In this document: piece after piece, positions 1 to 8,700 of the stretch
Layout of the letters: the number at the start of each line of letters is the position of its first letter
Position numbering within the stretch: position 1 is the first letter of the stretch
NCBI GenBank assembly: GCA_947174635.1
Contig: CAMWJS010000010.1
Location: forward strand, 1 to 64,000
Length of the DNA stretch: 64,000 nucleotides
Direction: 5' to 3'
Origin: an uncultured Muribaculaceae bacterium
Lineage (GTDB): Bacteria; Bacteroidota; Bacteroidia; Bacteroidales; Muribaculaceae
Position numbers and translations under genes: made by a program
The notes under the pieces: generated by a model
The model's database searches: none
Told to the model about the DNA's origin: nothing
Seen by the model: only the letters and a program-made list of their open reading frames with translations

Positions 1-79
1 TGCACATTATGGGATTTTCCACATTCAACACTTCGGCAATTTGTGTGTAAAGGCAAATGGCTTTTTATAACTATGTACT

Positions 80-169
80 ATGACTTTGGATGATGTTATT
101 AAAGTATTTTTAATTGTAATACTTACATTAGTCTTATTTTTTGCATTTACATTACTCATAGATTATTAG
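80..169 (+). CDS. candidate 29-residue single-span membrane micro-protein
   Basis: A short ATG-to-TAG ORF below the track's size limit. The product begins MTLDDVIKVF and is then almost wholly hydrophobic (LIVILTLVLFFAFTLLI) before ending in DY, so it would form one membrane helix. There is no ribosome binding site, but that is normal here. A terminator-like hairpin lies 110 bases downstream. AT-rich DNA readily produces Leu/Ile/Phe-rich frames by chance, so this is speculative; conservation in relatives would be the test. Confidence 0.2.
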   Translation: MTLDDVIKVFLIVILTLVLFFAFTLLIDY

Positions 170-279
170 ATAAATCATTTAATTAATAAGTGCACTTAAA
201 CACTCTTTCGATACTTTAAATCATACTATGACTGATAATATCTAAGTCTGATTGATTATCGGTTCTTATAGTAAAAATA

Positions 280-309
280 GGCTGCGTCATATTGAATTGA
301 GACGCAGCC
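280..309. terminator. terminator-like hairpin
   Basis: A perfect 9-bp stem, GGCTGCGTC / GACGCAGCC, with a 12-base loop. It is followed on the plus side by TTTCACTT and on the minus side by TATTTTTA, so it could stop transcription in either direction. It may belong to the micro-ORF upstream or to a gene outside the window. Confidence 0.5.
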
Positions 310-579
310 TTTCACTTCGTATTATATAGGCTCTGAGAATTTAATATTTGAAAATAAAAAAATATTAGCTCGAAATATTCGATTCTAATGCTGATTACAG
401 AAATATAACATCGTTTGAGTTAAAGGATGTGTCATAATATAAATTTTCATAAAAACAAATATTTTCACCATTTATTTGTTTAATTAGAGTTAAAACCTAT
501 ACAACGTAATGGTAAATTTCTAATTTTAAGTTGTTTATCTAATACAGATGATTAAAACCCAGAATTCGTTTACGAACAG

Positions 580-648
580 AAATCACAATTAAAAATCGCA
601 ACTTTGATTTACAATTCAAAACGCACAAATAGTTGCAATTTGTGATTT
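580..648. repeat. imperfect interrupted inverted repeat
   Basis: AAATCACAATT at 580-590 is complementary, with one bulged T, to AATTTGTGATTT at 637-648, and inside it GCAACT (598-603) pairs with AGTTGC (631-636). The two nested arms could form a cruciform or a structured RNA. It lies in the AT-rich gap, so part of the pairing may be fortuitous. Confidence 0.3.
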
Positions 649-1000
649 TCATTTGTAATTTAACTTCTGCATTTGTAAACTTCCAAAAGCCTAATGCTTA
701 ATTCACTTTTAAGAATATACTAATTTTCACATTCAAACTATTTACAACCACAACCTAAACCCAAAACGCAGGAATATTGTTTTTATATATTTTGCTTAAA
801 ATCATATATATTACACAACTTAACTTAAACCATTAGTTCAAATTAAGCCCCAAAATACCCAAAACCTTCAACATTGCAGCACGTATTGCAGCATATCTAC
901 CTCATTTTCATTAATATTACAATTATTTATTAAACTATTACTTAAATCAATTAACGAACAACAAGCAAGCTCTCATTTATGAATATAACGACTTGTATAC

Positions 1001-1083
1001 ATTTGCAAACAAGCAAATCCAAACTGTTTGCGTTTTAAAATTTGCATATCTCAATTTTATTGATTACATTTGCAATCAGCAAA
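1001..1083 (+). promoter_or_regulatory. promoter with two operator-like palindromes for the HTH gene
   Basis: A Bacteroidetes-type promoter is visible: TTTG at 1041-1044, 20 bases, then TACATTTG at 1065-1072, putting the transcript start near 1079. Two palindromes with the same half-site flank or cover it: ATTTGC-N6-GCAAAT at 1001-1018 and TTTGC-N5-GCAAA at 1069-1083, the second overlapping the -7 element. Further TTTGC half-sites occur at 1027 and 1041. The arrangement is what an autorepressing HTH protein would need; binding itself is inferred. Confidence 0.55.
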
Positions 1084-1102
1084 ATTTAAAAACAGAAACA
1101 AC

Positions 1103-1636
1103 ATGGATATCGTTTCCCGATTAAAAAGATATATGGATTATCAGCAAATTGCAATCTCTCAATTTGCCGATACATGCAGTATCCCCCGCCCTACTATTTC
1201 ACAAATTTTAAACGGTCGGAATAAAAAAATATCAGATGAGCTAATTGGCAAAATCCATTCTGCTTTTCCTGATTTATCGGTCGTATGGTTGATGTTTGGC
1301 GAGGGGGACATGTTGTCGGGCGCAAATATTAAAACCTCAGAGGCTCAAAAAGACAGCAAACTGACCTTTGATGATAGCCAAATTTCTGAGCATGAGATAT
1401 TTCAGACAGAGCAAGAGCTTTTTCCTGAAATCTCAGAAATATATGCAAAAAAAAATGAATTGGAAAATCCGACTCATGTGACATCTTATTCACCGACTGA
1501 AGCTGCAGCGAAAGGCAATCTGCCTCCTGCCAACATTGCAAATGCACTTTCAGGAAAAACCGAGCCTTCAAAAAAGATCACAAGCATAGTCGTATTCTAT
1601 GCTGATAATACATTTCAGACATTCACCCCGTCATAA
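1103..1636 (+). CDS. XRE-type helix-turn-helix regulator
   Basis: The product is 177 residues from the ATG at 1103. The track's start at 1070 is a TTG lying inside the -7 promoter element and is unlikely. Residues about 1-70 form a Cro/CI-like helix-turn-helix (ISQFADTCSIPRPTISQILNGRN), followed by a tail with VVWLMFGEGDML, a pattern typical of Bacteroidales phage-repressor-like regulators that count on a host-type DNA-binding domain. A variable linker leads to a C-terminal block, KKITSIVVFYADNTFQTF, that recurs in this family in Bacteroidales. It stands alone, preceded by an AT-rich gap and palindromes that suggest self-regulation. Its targets are unknown. Confidence 0.8.
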   Translation: MDIVSRLKRYMDYQQIAISQFADTCSIPRPTISQILNGRNKKISDELIGKIHSAFPDLSVVWLMFGEGDMLSGANIKTSEAQKDSKLTFDDSQISEHEIFQTEQELFPEISEIYAKKNELENPTHVTSYSPTEAAAKGNLPPANIANALSGKTEPSKKITSIVVFYADNTFQTFTPS

Positions 1637-1752
1637 CAAAACAAATCAATGGCATAATTAAGAATTTATCGCCATCCATAGATCATTCAATCATCAGCCA
1701 CAACATCACATCAATAATACGATATTGATTTATCATTTATTTTATTTCATAC

Positions 1753-1783
1753 TTGCCGACATCCCTATTTTATTGTAATTTTG
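1753..1783 (+). promoter_or_regulatory. promoter of pyrK-pyrD
   Basis: TTG at 1753-1755, 20 bases, then TAATTTTG at 1776-1783, a full match to the TAnnTTTG -7 pattern. The pyrK ATG follows only 7 bases later, so the mRNA may begin at or within a base or two of the start codon. If translation starts instead at the internal Met13 the leader would be about 36 bases. Confidence 0.5.
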
Positions 1784-1790
1784 CAATAAT

Positions 1791-2597
1791 ATGGAAAAGA
1801 CAGACAAAAAGACCATACATAATTATATGGTCGATTTTTTAATCACAGACTCAATAAGCGCCGGCGACGATGTTGTCTTGCTGAGACTCACACCTGCCGA
1901 CAGCAATGTAATGTTAAGAGATATGGGTATTCGTCCCGGCCAATTTGTTCAGGTAAAAACGCCGGGCAACGCGACATTCCTGCGCCGCCCTATTTCAATT
2001 TGCTATGTTGATGATGCCACGAATCAATTATGGCTTCTTGTCAGAGATGCAGGCAACGGAAGCCGTGCTATTATGGATTCGCCAATAAATTCAGTGCTCA
2101 ACATCATTCTTCCGCTTGGAAATGGCTTTAGCATTGACAAGAGCGGCACATCTCCGTTACTTATTGGTGGCGGTGTCGGCGTTGCCCCACTGTTAATGTT
2201 GGGCGCAAAACTAAAAGAGTATGGTATTAAACCCACATTCCTTATCGGAGCGAAGAACCGCAATTCAATTTTGCTCAAAAACGAATTGTCAGATATCGGC
2301 GAAACTTATGTTTCGACCGACGATGGTTCTTATGGAGAAAAAGGTCTCGTCACTCAAAACCATATTCTCTCAAATAAATTCAGTAGCATATATTGCTGCG
2401 GACCGCTCCCGATGATGAAGGCTGTTGCCGGAATAGCATCTTCCGACAATATTTTTTGCGAAGTATCTCTTGAGAATGTGATGGGCTGTGGCATTGGAGC
2501 CTGCTTATGCTGCGTCGAGAAGACTATCGACGGGAATGTATGTGTTTGTAAAGAAGGTCCGGTATTTAACATCAATCAATTATTATGGCACAATTAG
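1791..2597 (+). CDS. pyrK: dihydroorotate dehydrogenase B, electron transfer subunit
   Basis: PyrK partners class 1B PyrD and passes electrons from dihydroorotate oxidation through FAD and a 2Fe-2S cluster to NAD in pyrimidine synthesis. The 268-residue product has the FAD-binding RRPIS motif at about 65-69, a nucleotide-binding GGGVGVAPL at 126-134 and cysteines at about 233, 238, 241 and 253 spaced as the usual cluster ligands. The 3' end overlaps pyrD by 13 bases, implying coupled translation. The start could be Met1, almost leaderless, or Met13, which fits family N-termini slightly better. Confidence 0.93.
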   Translation: MEKTDKKTIHNYMVDFLITDSISAGDDVVLLRLTPADSNVMLRDMGIRPGQFVQVKTPGNATFLRRPISICYVDDATNQLWLLVRDAGNGSRAIMDSPINSVLNIILPLGNGFSIDKSGTSPLLIGGGVGVAPLLMLGAKLKEYGIKPTFLIGAKNRNSILLKNELSDIGETYVSTDDGSYGEKGLVTQNHILSNKFSSIYCCGPLPMMKAVAGIASSDNIFCEVSLENVMGCGIGACLCCVEKTIDGNVCVCKEGPVFNINQLLWHN

Positions 2598-3490
2598 GGG
2601 TAAAAATAGGCAGTCTGCATTTAAACAATCCCGTACTTACAGCATCCGGGACATTCGGATATGGAGAAGAATTTTCCGATTTTATAAATCTCGACCGCCT
2701 CGGTGGATTTATAGTAAAAGGCACTACTCTCGAGCCGCGTCAAGGCAATGATTATCCACGCATGGTCGAGACCCCGTCAGGCATGTTGAACGCAGTTGGG
2801 CTTCAAAACAAGGGTGTTGATTACTTTATTGAAAACATATATCCAGAGCTGACAAAATACACCTCCGAAATCATTGTCAACATCTCTGGATCTTCTGTTG
2901 AAGACTATGCCAAAGTAGCAGAAAAACTAAATGAACTGCCACGCATCAATGCGATTGAGGTCAACATATCATGTCCAAATGTAAAGACTGGCGGTATGGC
3001 ATTCGGAACCACCGCCTCAGGTGCCGCCTCTGTCACAAAGGCTGTACGCAATGCATTTGGCAAGACTGTTATCGTCAAATTATCACCCAACGTCACCGAC
3101 ATCACAGAAATTGCACGCGCGGTAGAATGCGAAGGTGCCGACGCCGTTTCATTGATAAATACACTTATGGGGATGGCTATCGATGTAGAGCGCCAACGCC
3201 CATACCTTTCCACCTATACAGGAGGATTATCAGGAGCTGCCGTACGACCTGTCGCAGTAAGAATGGTATGGCAAGTCCACAAAGCAGTCAAAATCCCTGT
3301 TATTGGCCTTGGCGGCATAATGTCCGGACGTGACGCCCTTGAATTCATTCTTGCCGGAGCTACTGCCATTGAAGTCGGCACCGCGAATTTCATTAATCCT
3401 AAAACTACTGTTGAAATCATTGACTACATTGATGACTATTGCCAACGTCATGGCGTCAGCGACATCAATCAGTTGATTGGTATTATTTGA
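2585..3490 (+). CDS. pyrD: dihydroorotate dehydrogenase B, catalytic subunit
   Basis: Oxidises dihydroorotate to orotate, the fourth step of pyrimidine biosynthesis, in the cytoplasm as a complex with PyrK. The 301-residue FMN barrel shows the N-terminal [15 protein letters not shown] block, NISCPN with Cys130 as the class 1B catalytic base (class 2 enzymes use Ser), and the C-terminal phosphate-binding [19 protein letters not shown]. The start overlaps the end of pyrK. The 3' end overlaps the convergent small ORF by 22 bases, and its terminator lies inside that ORF. pyrF sits elsewhere in the window at 57.6 kb. Confidence 0.96.
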   Translation: MAQLGVKIGSLHLNNPVLTASGTFGYGEEFSDFINLDRLGGFIVKGTTLEPRQGNDYPRMVETPSGMLNAVGLQNKGVDYFIENIYPELTKYTSEIIVNISGSSVEDYAKVAEKLNELPRINAIEVNISCPNVKTGGMAFGTTASGAASVTKAVRNAFGKTVIVKLSPNVTDITEIARAVECEGADAVSLINTLMGMAIDVERQRPYLSTYTGGLSGAAVRPVAVRMVWQVHKAVKIPVIGLGGIMSGRDALEFILAGATAIEVGTANFINPKTTVEIIDYIDDYCQRHGVSDINQLIGII

Positions 3491-3816
3491 CACTGTCGAC
3501 CCAGTTTCAGAAATACCGGTTCAGAACCGAACCCGTTACAATAATAAAGGCCCGACGATTTAAAAAAATCGTCGAGCTTTTTTTTAACCGCTACAGTGTC
3601 CTGAACATTTCCAATCAACATTTCGATATCGTCTAAAACAAACTCATCAAATTTTAATGAATTCAAAATAGCGATCGGACCTGGCACAAATATCGTGGAA
3701 TGCAACTCTTTTTCGAAAGGCGCGACAGTTACTGTCCCCTCAGCGTATGTTATGACACAGCAATTCCCCATAATTCCATGCCATAAAACCTCTGTAGTCA
3801 ATAGCCTGAACATCAT
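3469..3816 (-). CDS. small unrecognised protein coupled to the DUF4296 gene
   Basis: A 115-codon ORF whose ATG overlaps the TGA of the preceding DUF4296 gene in an ATGA arrangement, the usual sign of translational coupling at the end of an operon. I do not recognise the family. The sequence has a hydrophobic-then-mixed composition, contains [14 protein letters not shown] near residue 15 and an acidic middle ([11 protein letters not shown]), and has no signal peptide or clear membrane span. The gene is odd in that codons for [12 protein letters not shown] coincide with the pyrD terminator and its last codons overlap the end of pyrD. The start position is well supported by coupling; the exact C-terminus is less sure. 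Confidence 0.55.
   Translation of the reverse strand: MMFRLLTTEVLWHGIMGNCCVITYAEGTVTVAPFEKELHSTIFVPGPIAILNSLKFDEFVLDDIEMLIGNVQDTVAVKKKLDDFFKSSGLYYCNGFGSEPVFLKLGRQCQIIPIN
3550..3585 (+). terminator. rho-independent terminator of pyrK-pyrD
   Basis: GACGATTT at 3554-3561 pairs with AAATCGTC at 3566-3573 around an AAAA loop, with extra C-G pairs outside, followed by eight T residues. It is located about 60 bases after the pyrD stop. It also lies within the reading frame of the convergent small ORF, and read on the minus strand it is followed by a weaker T-containing tail. Confidence 0.8.
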
Positions 3817-4625
3817 TTTACAGTATCAGGGAACATAATGGTACGCTGCCCGTTTCTCTCGAAATACGTATCCTTGCGGTTTCTCGTACGCACAAGCGAC
3901 ACACTGTCAAGATAAACATTCTCTCCTTGTCCCAGTTGGTATGATATCGAGCCGAAAACCGACTCCGGCATCTTAGTAGAGTCTGTCACAAGCCTTACCC
4001 GCAGCCAATCCCGGTTAAAGGCCGTTGACGGGCGGAACTCTACCCTGCCGTCATCATATCTGGCATATATGATCGACTTAAACTGAGGCACTTTCTGTCG
4101 GCTGTTGACAAGCTTGAACTGCAGGATATAATTATCACCATTTTCCCACGTATTGTCTTTTGGTATTTCAAAAGTAATATTCTGCAATATATCCTTGTCT
4201 GAAAGCTTATACGTATGCGACATAGGCCATATATCAATAGAATCGCCTTCAGCAAATACCGGACTATGAGATTTATTCCCTTTGGCTGTTTTCAACTCTT
4301 CCTCAAGACTCTTGATTACATCCTCATATACACTGATATAATCTTCTATATGATTGCCATACCATACAAACGAAGTGTCAAGCTGAGCCTGTGTTATACC
4401 ATGCTTCAGAAGTATCGATTGCTTGACCACCTTTTTCATTGAGTCACTTGCATATATACCCCTCTGCATTTCCACAACGCTTTCACCCTTATGAATATCT
4501 GCAAGCAGACCCGCCATCTCCTTCCTGTCCAATACGCCATCAGGCAATTTCGTACAGCCTATCAGCCCCAGCCCCAAGCAGCCTGCCGAGACACTACCGA
4601 CAATCATATTCTTAAAATGCAGCAT
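3813..4625 (-). CDS. DUF4296-family lipoprotein
   Basis: A 270-residue predicted lipoprotein: the N-terminus has a hydrophobic stretch ending in LGLIGC, a lipobox that would be cut and acylated at Cys24. The segment DRKEMAGLLADIHKGESVV followed by KKVVKQSILLKHGIT is characteristic of the DUF4296 domain seen across Bacteroidetes. The C-terminal half looks like a beta-rich domain of unknown role. It sits 4 bases after lspA, the signal peptidase that matures lipoproteins, and this pairing is common in the phylum. Function is unknown; export to the periplasm or outer membrane is inferred. Confidence 0.8.
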   Translation of the reverse strand: MLHFKNMIVGSVSAGCLGLGLIGCTKLPDGVLDRKEMAGLLADIHKGESVVEMQRGIYASDSMKKVVKQSILLKHGITQAQLDTSFVWYGNHIEDYISVYEDVIKSLEEELKTAKGNKSHSPVFAEGDSIDIWPMSHTYKLSDKDILQNITFEIPKDNTWENGDNYILQFKLVNSRQKVPQFKSIIYARYDDGRVEFRPSTAFNRDWLRVRLVTDSTKMPESVFGSISYQLGQGENVYLDSVSLVRTRNRKDTYFERNGQRTIMFPDTVK

Positions 4626-4629
4626 CTAC

Positions 4630-5316
4630 TTACTTTTTCTGTTCTTCAGCATTATCTTTTTTCTCTTGACGCATACGCTTCAATTCGGCAAACGAATATC
4701 CCATCTGTTTAGAATAAAACAGAAGTATCGCTATTATACCGCATGATATTGCTGCATCGGCAAGATTGAATACCGGTTTGAAGAATTCAAAATGTTCTCC
4801 CCCGACTATTGGCATCCACTCCGGCCAGTCGAAACTGAACAACGGAAACGACAGCATATCAACCACGCGCCCATGCAAAAACGGAGCATAGCCCCCGCCA
4901 TCTGGAAACATAGAAGCGATTGCCGGAGGAGCCGGATTATTGAATATAATACCATAAAACATACAGTCAATGATATTTCCCACCGCTCCGGCCAGCACCA
5001 ATGCTACGCATATCAGATAACCGAACTTTATGCCTGAATTATTTTTCAGTTTTATGAGATAATATATAATGGCCCCGACAAATATTATTCTAAAAACTGT
5101 CAGGAATAATTTGCTTCCGAACTCCCATCCGAAAGCCATACCATTATTCTCAACGAAACAAAGTCTGAACCACGGAAATATTTCATGCTCTTCCCCGAGA
5201 TAAAAACTTGTCTTTACCCATATTTTCAATATCTGATCAAGTATCACTACCAATAAAGCGATTATAAACGCCCATTGGTAGTGACTGAATTGCATCGGAA
5301 ATTTTTGTATTCTCAC
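4630..5316 (-). CDS. lspA: lipoprotein signal peptidase (signal peptidase II)
   Basis: An inner-membrane aspartic protease that removes signal peptides from prolipoproteins. The product has four hydrophobic spans and the two catalytic aspartates in GNIID (about Asp117) and FNLADAAI (about Asp187). It is longer (228 residues) than proteobacterial LspA because of a loop between the two motifs containing PDGGGYAPFLHGRV, typical of Bacteroidetes. The track start is GTG, overlapping the upstream TGA as GTGA; an ATG seven codons later is the alternative. It is followed by a lipoprotein gene. Confidence 0.95.
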   Translation of the reverse strand: MRIQKFPMQFSHYQWAFIIALLVVILDQILKIWVKTSFYLGEEHEIFPWFRLCFVENNGMAFGWEFGSKLFLTVFRIIFVGAIIYYLIKLKNNSGIKFGYLICVALVLAGAVGNIIDCMFYGIIFNNPAPPAIASMFPDGGGYAPFLHGRVVDMLSFPLFSFDWPEWMPIVGGEHFEFFKPVFNLADAAISCGIIAILLFYSKQMGYSFAELKRMRQEKKDNAEEQKK

Positions 5317-5696
5317 TTCTTGCCTATTTTTTGGTCAATGCTCAGCGTCGCGTGAGGAACCGCACGCAGGCGCTCCTTGGGAATAAGTTTTCCGGTTGCC
5401 CGGTCTATACCGTAAGTCTTGTTCTCTATGCGCACTAAAGCTGCCTGCAGATGCTGGATAAACTTCAGCTGACGCATAGCCAGACGTCCGGCTTCCTCCT
5501 TTCCAAGAGTGCTCGCACCCTCTTCAAGAACCTTGAATGTCGGAGACGTATCTGAGATATCATTTCCGTCCGAGTTGTTCACATTGCTACGGAGAAGCTC
5601 ATAATCCTTCATCGCCTTATCAAGCTTTGCAAGTATCAGCTCTTTGAATTCCTGAAGTTCCTCGTCGGAATATCTTGTTTTTTCTGGCTCGTTCAT
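5313..5696 (-). CDS. DksA/TraR-like protein with degenerate zinc finger
   Basis: A 127-residue protein with an N-terminal coiled-coil-like helical region and a C-terminal segment (YGIDRATGKLIPKERLRAVPHA) that aligns with the DksA/TraR zinc-finger family found between ileS and lspA in Bacteroidetes. The family is known for binding the RNA polymerase secondary channel. Here the segment has no cysteine at all: the usual single Cys of the lineage is Asp, and the other zinc ligands are absent. It probably acts without zinc, as a structural mimic. It overlaps lspA by 4 bases and follows ileS by 57 bases. Confidence 0.8.
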   Translation of the reverse strand: MNEPEKTRYSDEELQEFKELILAKLDKAMKDYELLRSNVNNSDGNDISDTSPTFKVLEEGASTLGKEEAGRLAMRQLKFIQHLQAALVRIENKTYGIDRATGKLIPKERLRAVPHATLSIDQKIGKK

Positions 5697-5753
5697 ATCA
5701 GTAGTTTTTTTGGTATTAATAAATTCTATATATTATGCATGTCTCGACATACA

Positions 5754-8700
5754 TTATTTAGCCAATTCCACTCTCACTTTTACAGTCAAACCGTCTATAT
5801 CAAACGTCTCGTCTTCAGCAACCTGCAGACCGCTTGCTATTTCAATATTGTCAGCAAGCACCTGACGTTGGATATATTCTTTAAAACACAATACTGCATT
5901 GTTTGTTTGCTCGTCACCATCGATTGTCAGCATTATGCGGTCTGTAATATCATAATCCCTGCTCTTGCGAAGGTTCTGCACTCGGTTGACAATGTCTCTC
6001 GCAATACCTTCCTGACGCAGTTCTTCTGAAATAGTGACATCAAGCGCCAATGTGAGATTTCCCTCATTGGCGACAAGCCATCCGGGGATATCCTCCGAAA
6101 ATATTTCCACATCTTCCAGATCCACTTTTACCGACTCTCCGTTGATTGACAGATACAACAGCCCCTTTGATTGGAACTCAAGGATTTCCGGCTGTGACAA
6201 CGCAGATATCGCACCGGCTACAGCCTTCATATTCTTGCCATGCTTCGGACCGAGTTTCTTGAAATCAGGTTTAACTTTATAGACAAGAACACCATCCTCT
6301 GCTTTGACATATTTGATTGACTTGACATTGACTTCCGACAATATCAAATCTGACATAGCCTCGATTGCAGTGCGCTGCTCGGGATTATCTACCGGTATCA
6401 TAATTGTCGACAACGGCTGGCGTACCTTTATATTGCTTTTGCGGCGCAAAGAAAGCACCATACTCGTCAACGTCTGGGCTATCGCCATTCGTTCCTCAAG
6501 ACTTGCATCAATAGCATTTTCATCAGCAACCGGGAACTTCGCCAGGTGAACCGACTGCTTCGGGTCATCGGCATGTACAAGATCGCGATAGAGCTGGTCG
6601 GCATAGAACGGAGATATCGGCGCCATCAGCAGTGCGACTGTCTTCATGCATTCATACAAAGTCTGGTAGGCCGACAGTTTATCCTCCGACATACCTCCGC
6701 CCCAGAAACGCTTTCTGTTAAGTCTGACATACCAGTTGCTGAGATTGTCATTTACAAAATCGCTGATTGCTCTTGCCGCCTTGGTAGGCTCATAGCTTTC
6801 AAGGCTCACATCTACTGTCTTGATAAGAGTATTGAGCGACGACAGTATCCATCGGTCGATTTCCGGACGTTTTTCCAAAGGAATTGTAGCCTCATCCCCT
6901 GTAAAGCCGTCCACATTGGCATACAATGCCAGGAATGAATAAGTATTGTAGAGCGTGGAGAAAAGCTTACGTGCCACCTCTGTCACTCCTGCTTCATCAA
7001 ACTTAAGATTATCCCACGGCGAAGAGTTCGATATCATATACCATCGCAACGGGTCTGAGCCATATTTCTCAATCGTTTCGAATGGATTGACGGCATTGCC
7101 AAGACGTTTCGACATCTTGTTGCCGAATTTGTCAAGCACAAGACCGTTTGAAATTACAGCCTTGAACGATTTGGCATCATGCACCATGGTTGCAATGGCA
7201 TGGAGCGTGAAGAACCATCCGCGAGTCTGGTCTACACCCTCAGCAATGAAATCAGCAGGGAACACATCCCCATTATCCACAATATCCTTATTTTCGAATG
7301 GATAATGCTGCTGAGCGAAAGGCATCGCGCCCGAATCAAACCACACATCGATAAGATCAGACTCGCGATACATTGGCTCGCCGGCTTCTGATACCAATAT
7401 GATATCATCGACATACGGTCTATGCAAATCTATCTTGTCATAGTTTTCTTTCGAGTAATCCCCTGCAGTAAATCCGGCTTCCTTCAACGGATTTTTAGCC
7501 ATGACACCGGCCGATACGGCTTTCTCGATTTCATCATACAGCATCGCTACGGAGTCAATGCACTTCTCCTCTACCTTACCCGAATTACGCGTACGCCAGA
7601 TAGGAAGCGGAGTACCCCAGTAACGGCTGCGCGAAAGGTTCCAGTCCTGAAGATTTTCAAGCCATTTGCCGAAACGGCCGCTACCTGTCGAGGCCGGTTT
7701 CCAAAGGATTTCCTCATTAAGCTCTATCATGCGGTCACGCACTGCTGTTGATTTGATAAACCAACTGTCAAGCGGATAATAAAGCACCGGTTTGTCAGTT
7801 CGCCAACAATGAGGATAATTATGTACGTGCTTCTCTATTTTTAACGCTTTACCCTGCTGTTTAAGCTCAAGGCTCAAATATATATTAAGGTCTTCAGCTT
7901 TGTCAGCGGCTGCCTTGTCAAATTTTCCGTCAACATTAAACTCCGGAGAGAAGTCATTCTTGACAAACCTGCCGGCATATCTGGAATACAGCTCTACATC
8001 GACACATTTTTCAACAAACGCGTTGGCACACTCATCCAAAAGGAAATATTTACCTGTAAGGTCTACCATCGGACGAGTCTCTCCGCCACATGTGATCATA
8101 AACAACGACGGTATGTCGGCCGCTTTGGCCACCTTCGCGTCATCAGCACCAAATGTCGGCGCAATATGCACTATGCCCGTACCATCCTCAGTTGTAACAT
8201 AATCGCCGGGGATTACACGGAATGCACACTCCTCCATCTCAACGAACGTGTCTGCTCCGACCACAAAACACTTGTCGGCATTTTCTTCAGCATATCTGAC
8301 GATATACTCCGATGCATTACCGTCAACTTTTGCCGAAGGTTTCACCCAAGGCATAAGTTGCGCATACTTCATACCCACAAGATCAGAGCCTTTCCATTCT
8401 TTTATAATACGGTAAGGCACAACTTTATCTCCCGCCTGATATCCCTCGATATCAGCCTCCGCACCTTCGGGCTTGAAATATGTGTGCATGCAATCCTTCG
8501 CCATTACGACAGTAATCTTGTCAGCGGTATAAGGATTATATGTCTTTATCGCTACATAGTCGAAACGGGGGCCGACACAAAGCGCGGTGTTTGATGACAA
8601 CGTCCACGGAGTTGTTGTCCATGCGGCGAAACAAGGTCTGCCCCATTCTGATAGCTCGGCCGGAGCATCAACAATATCGAAAAGCACCGTAGCCGTAGTG

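Larger units (their letters stand above)
1..1102. other. AT-rich region without a recognisable large gene
   Basis: About 1.1 kb with no long ORF on either strand and a base composition clearly more AT-rich than the rest of the window. It holds a 29-codon hydrophobic micro-ORF (80-169), a terminator-like hairpin (280-309), an imperfect inverted repeat (580-648), a short direct repeat ATTGCAGCA near 873-895, and the promoter and palindromes of the HTH gene. No integrase, tRNA or attachment site is visible, so a mobile origin is only a possibility. Confidence 0.6.

Noticed and set aside
1-1102. Integrated element or attachment site at the window start
   Set aside because: AT-rich and gene-poor, but no integrase, tRNA end or direct repeat of att type was found.
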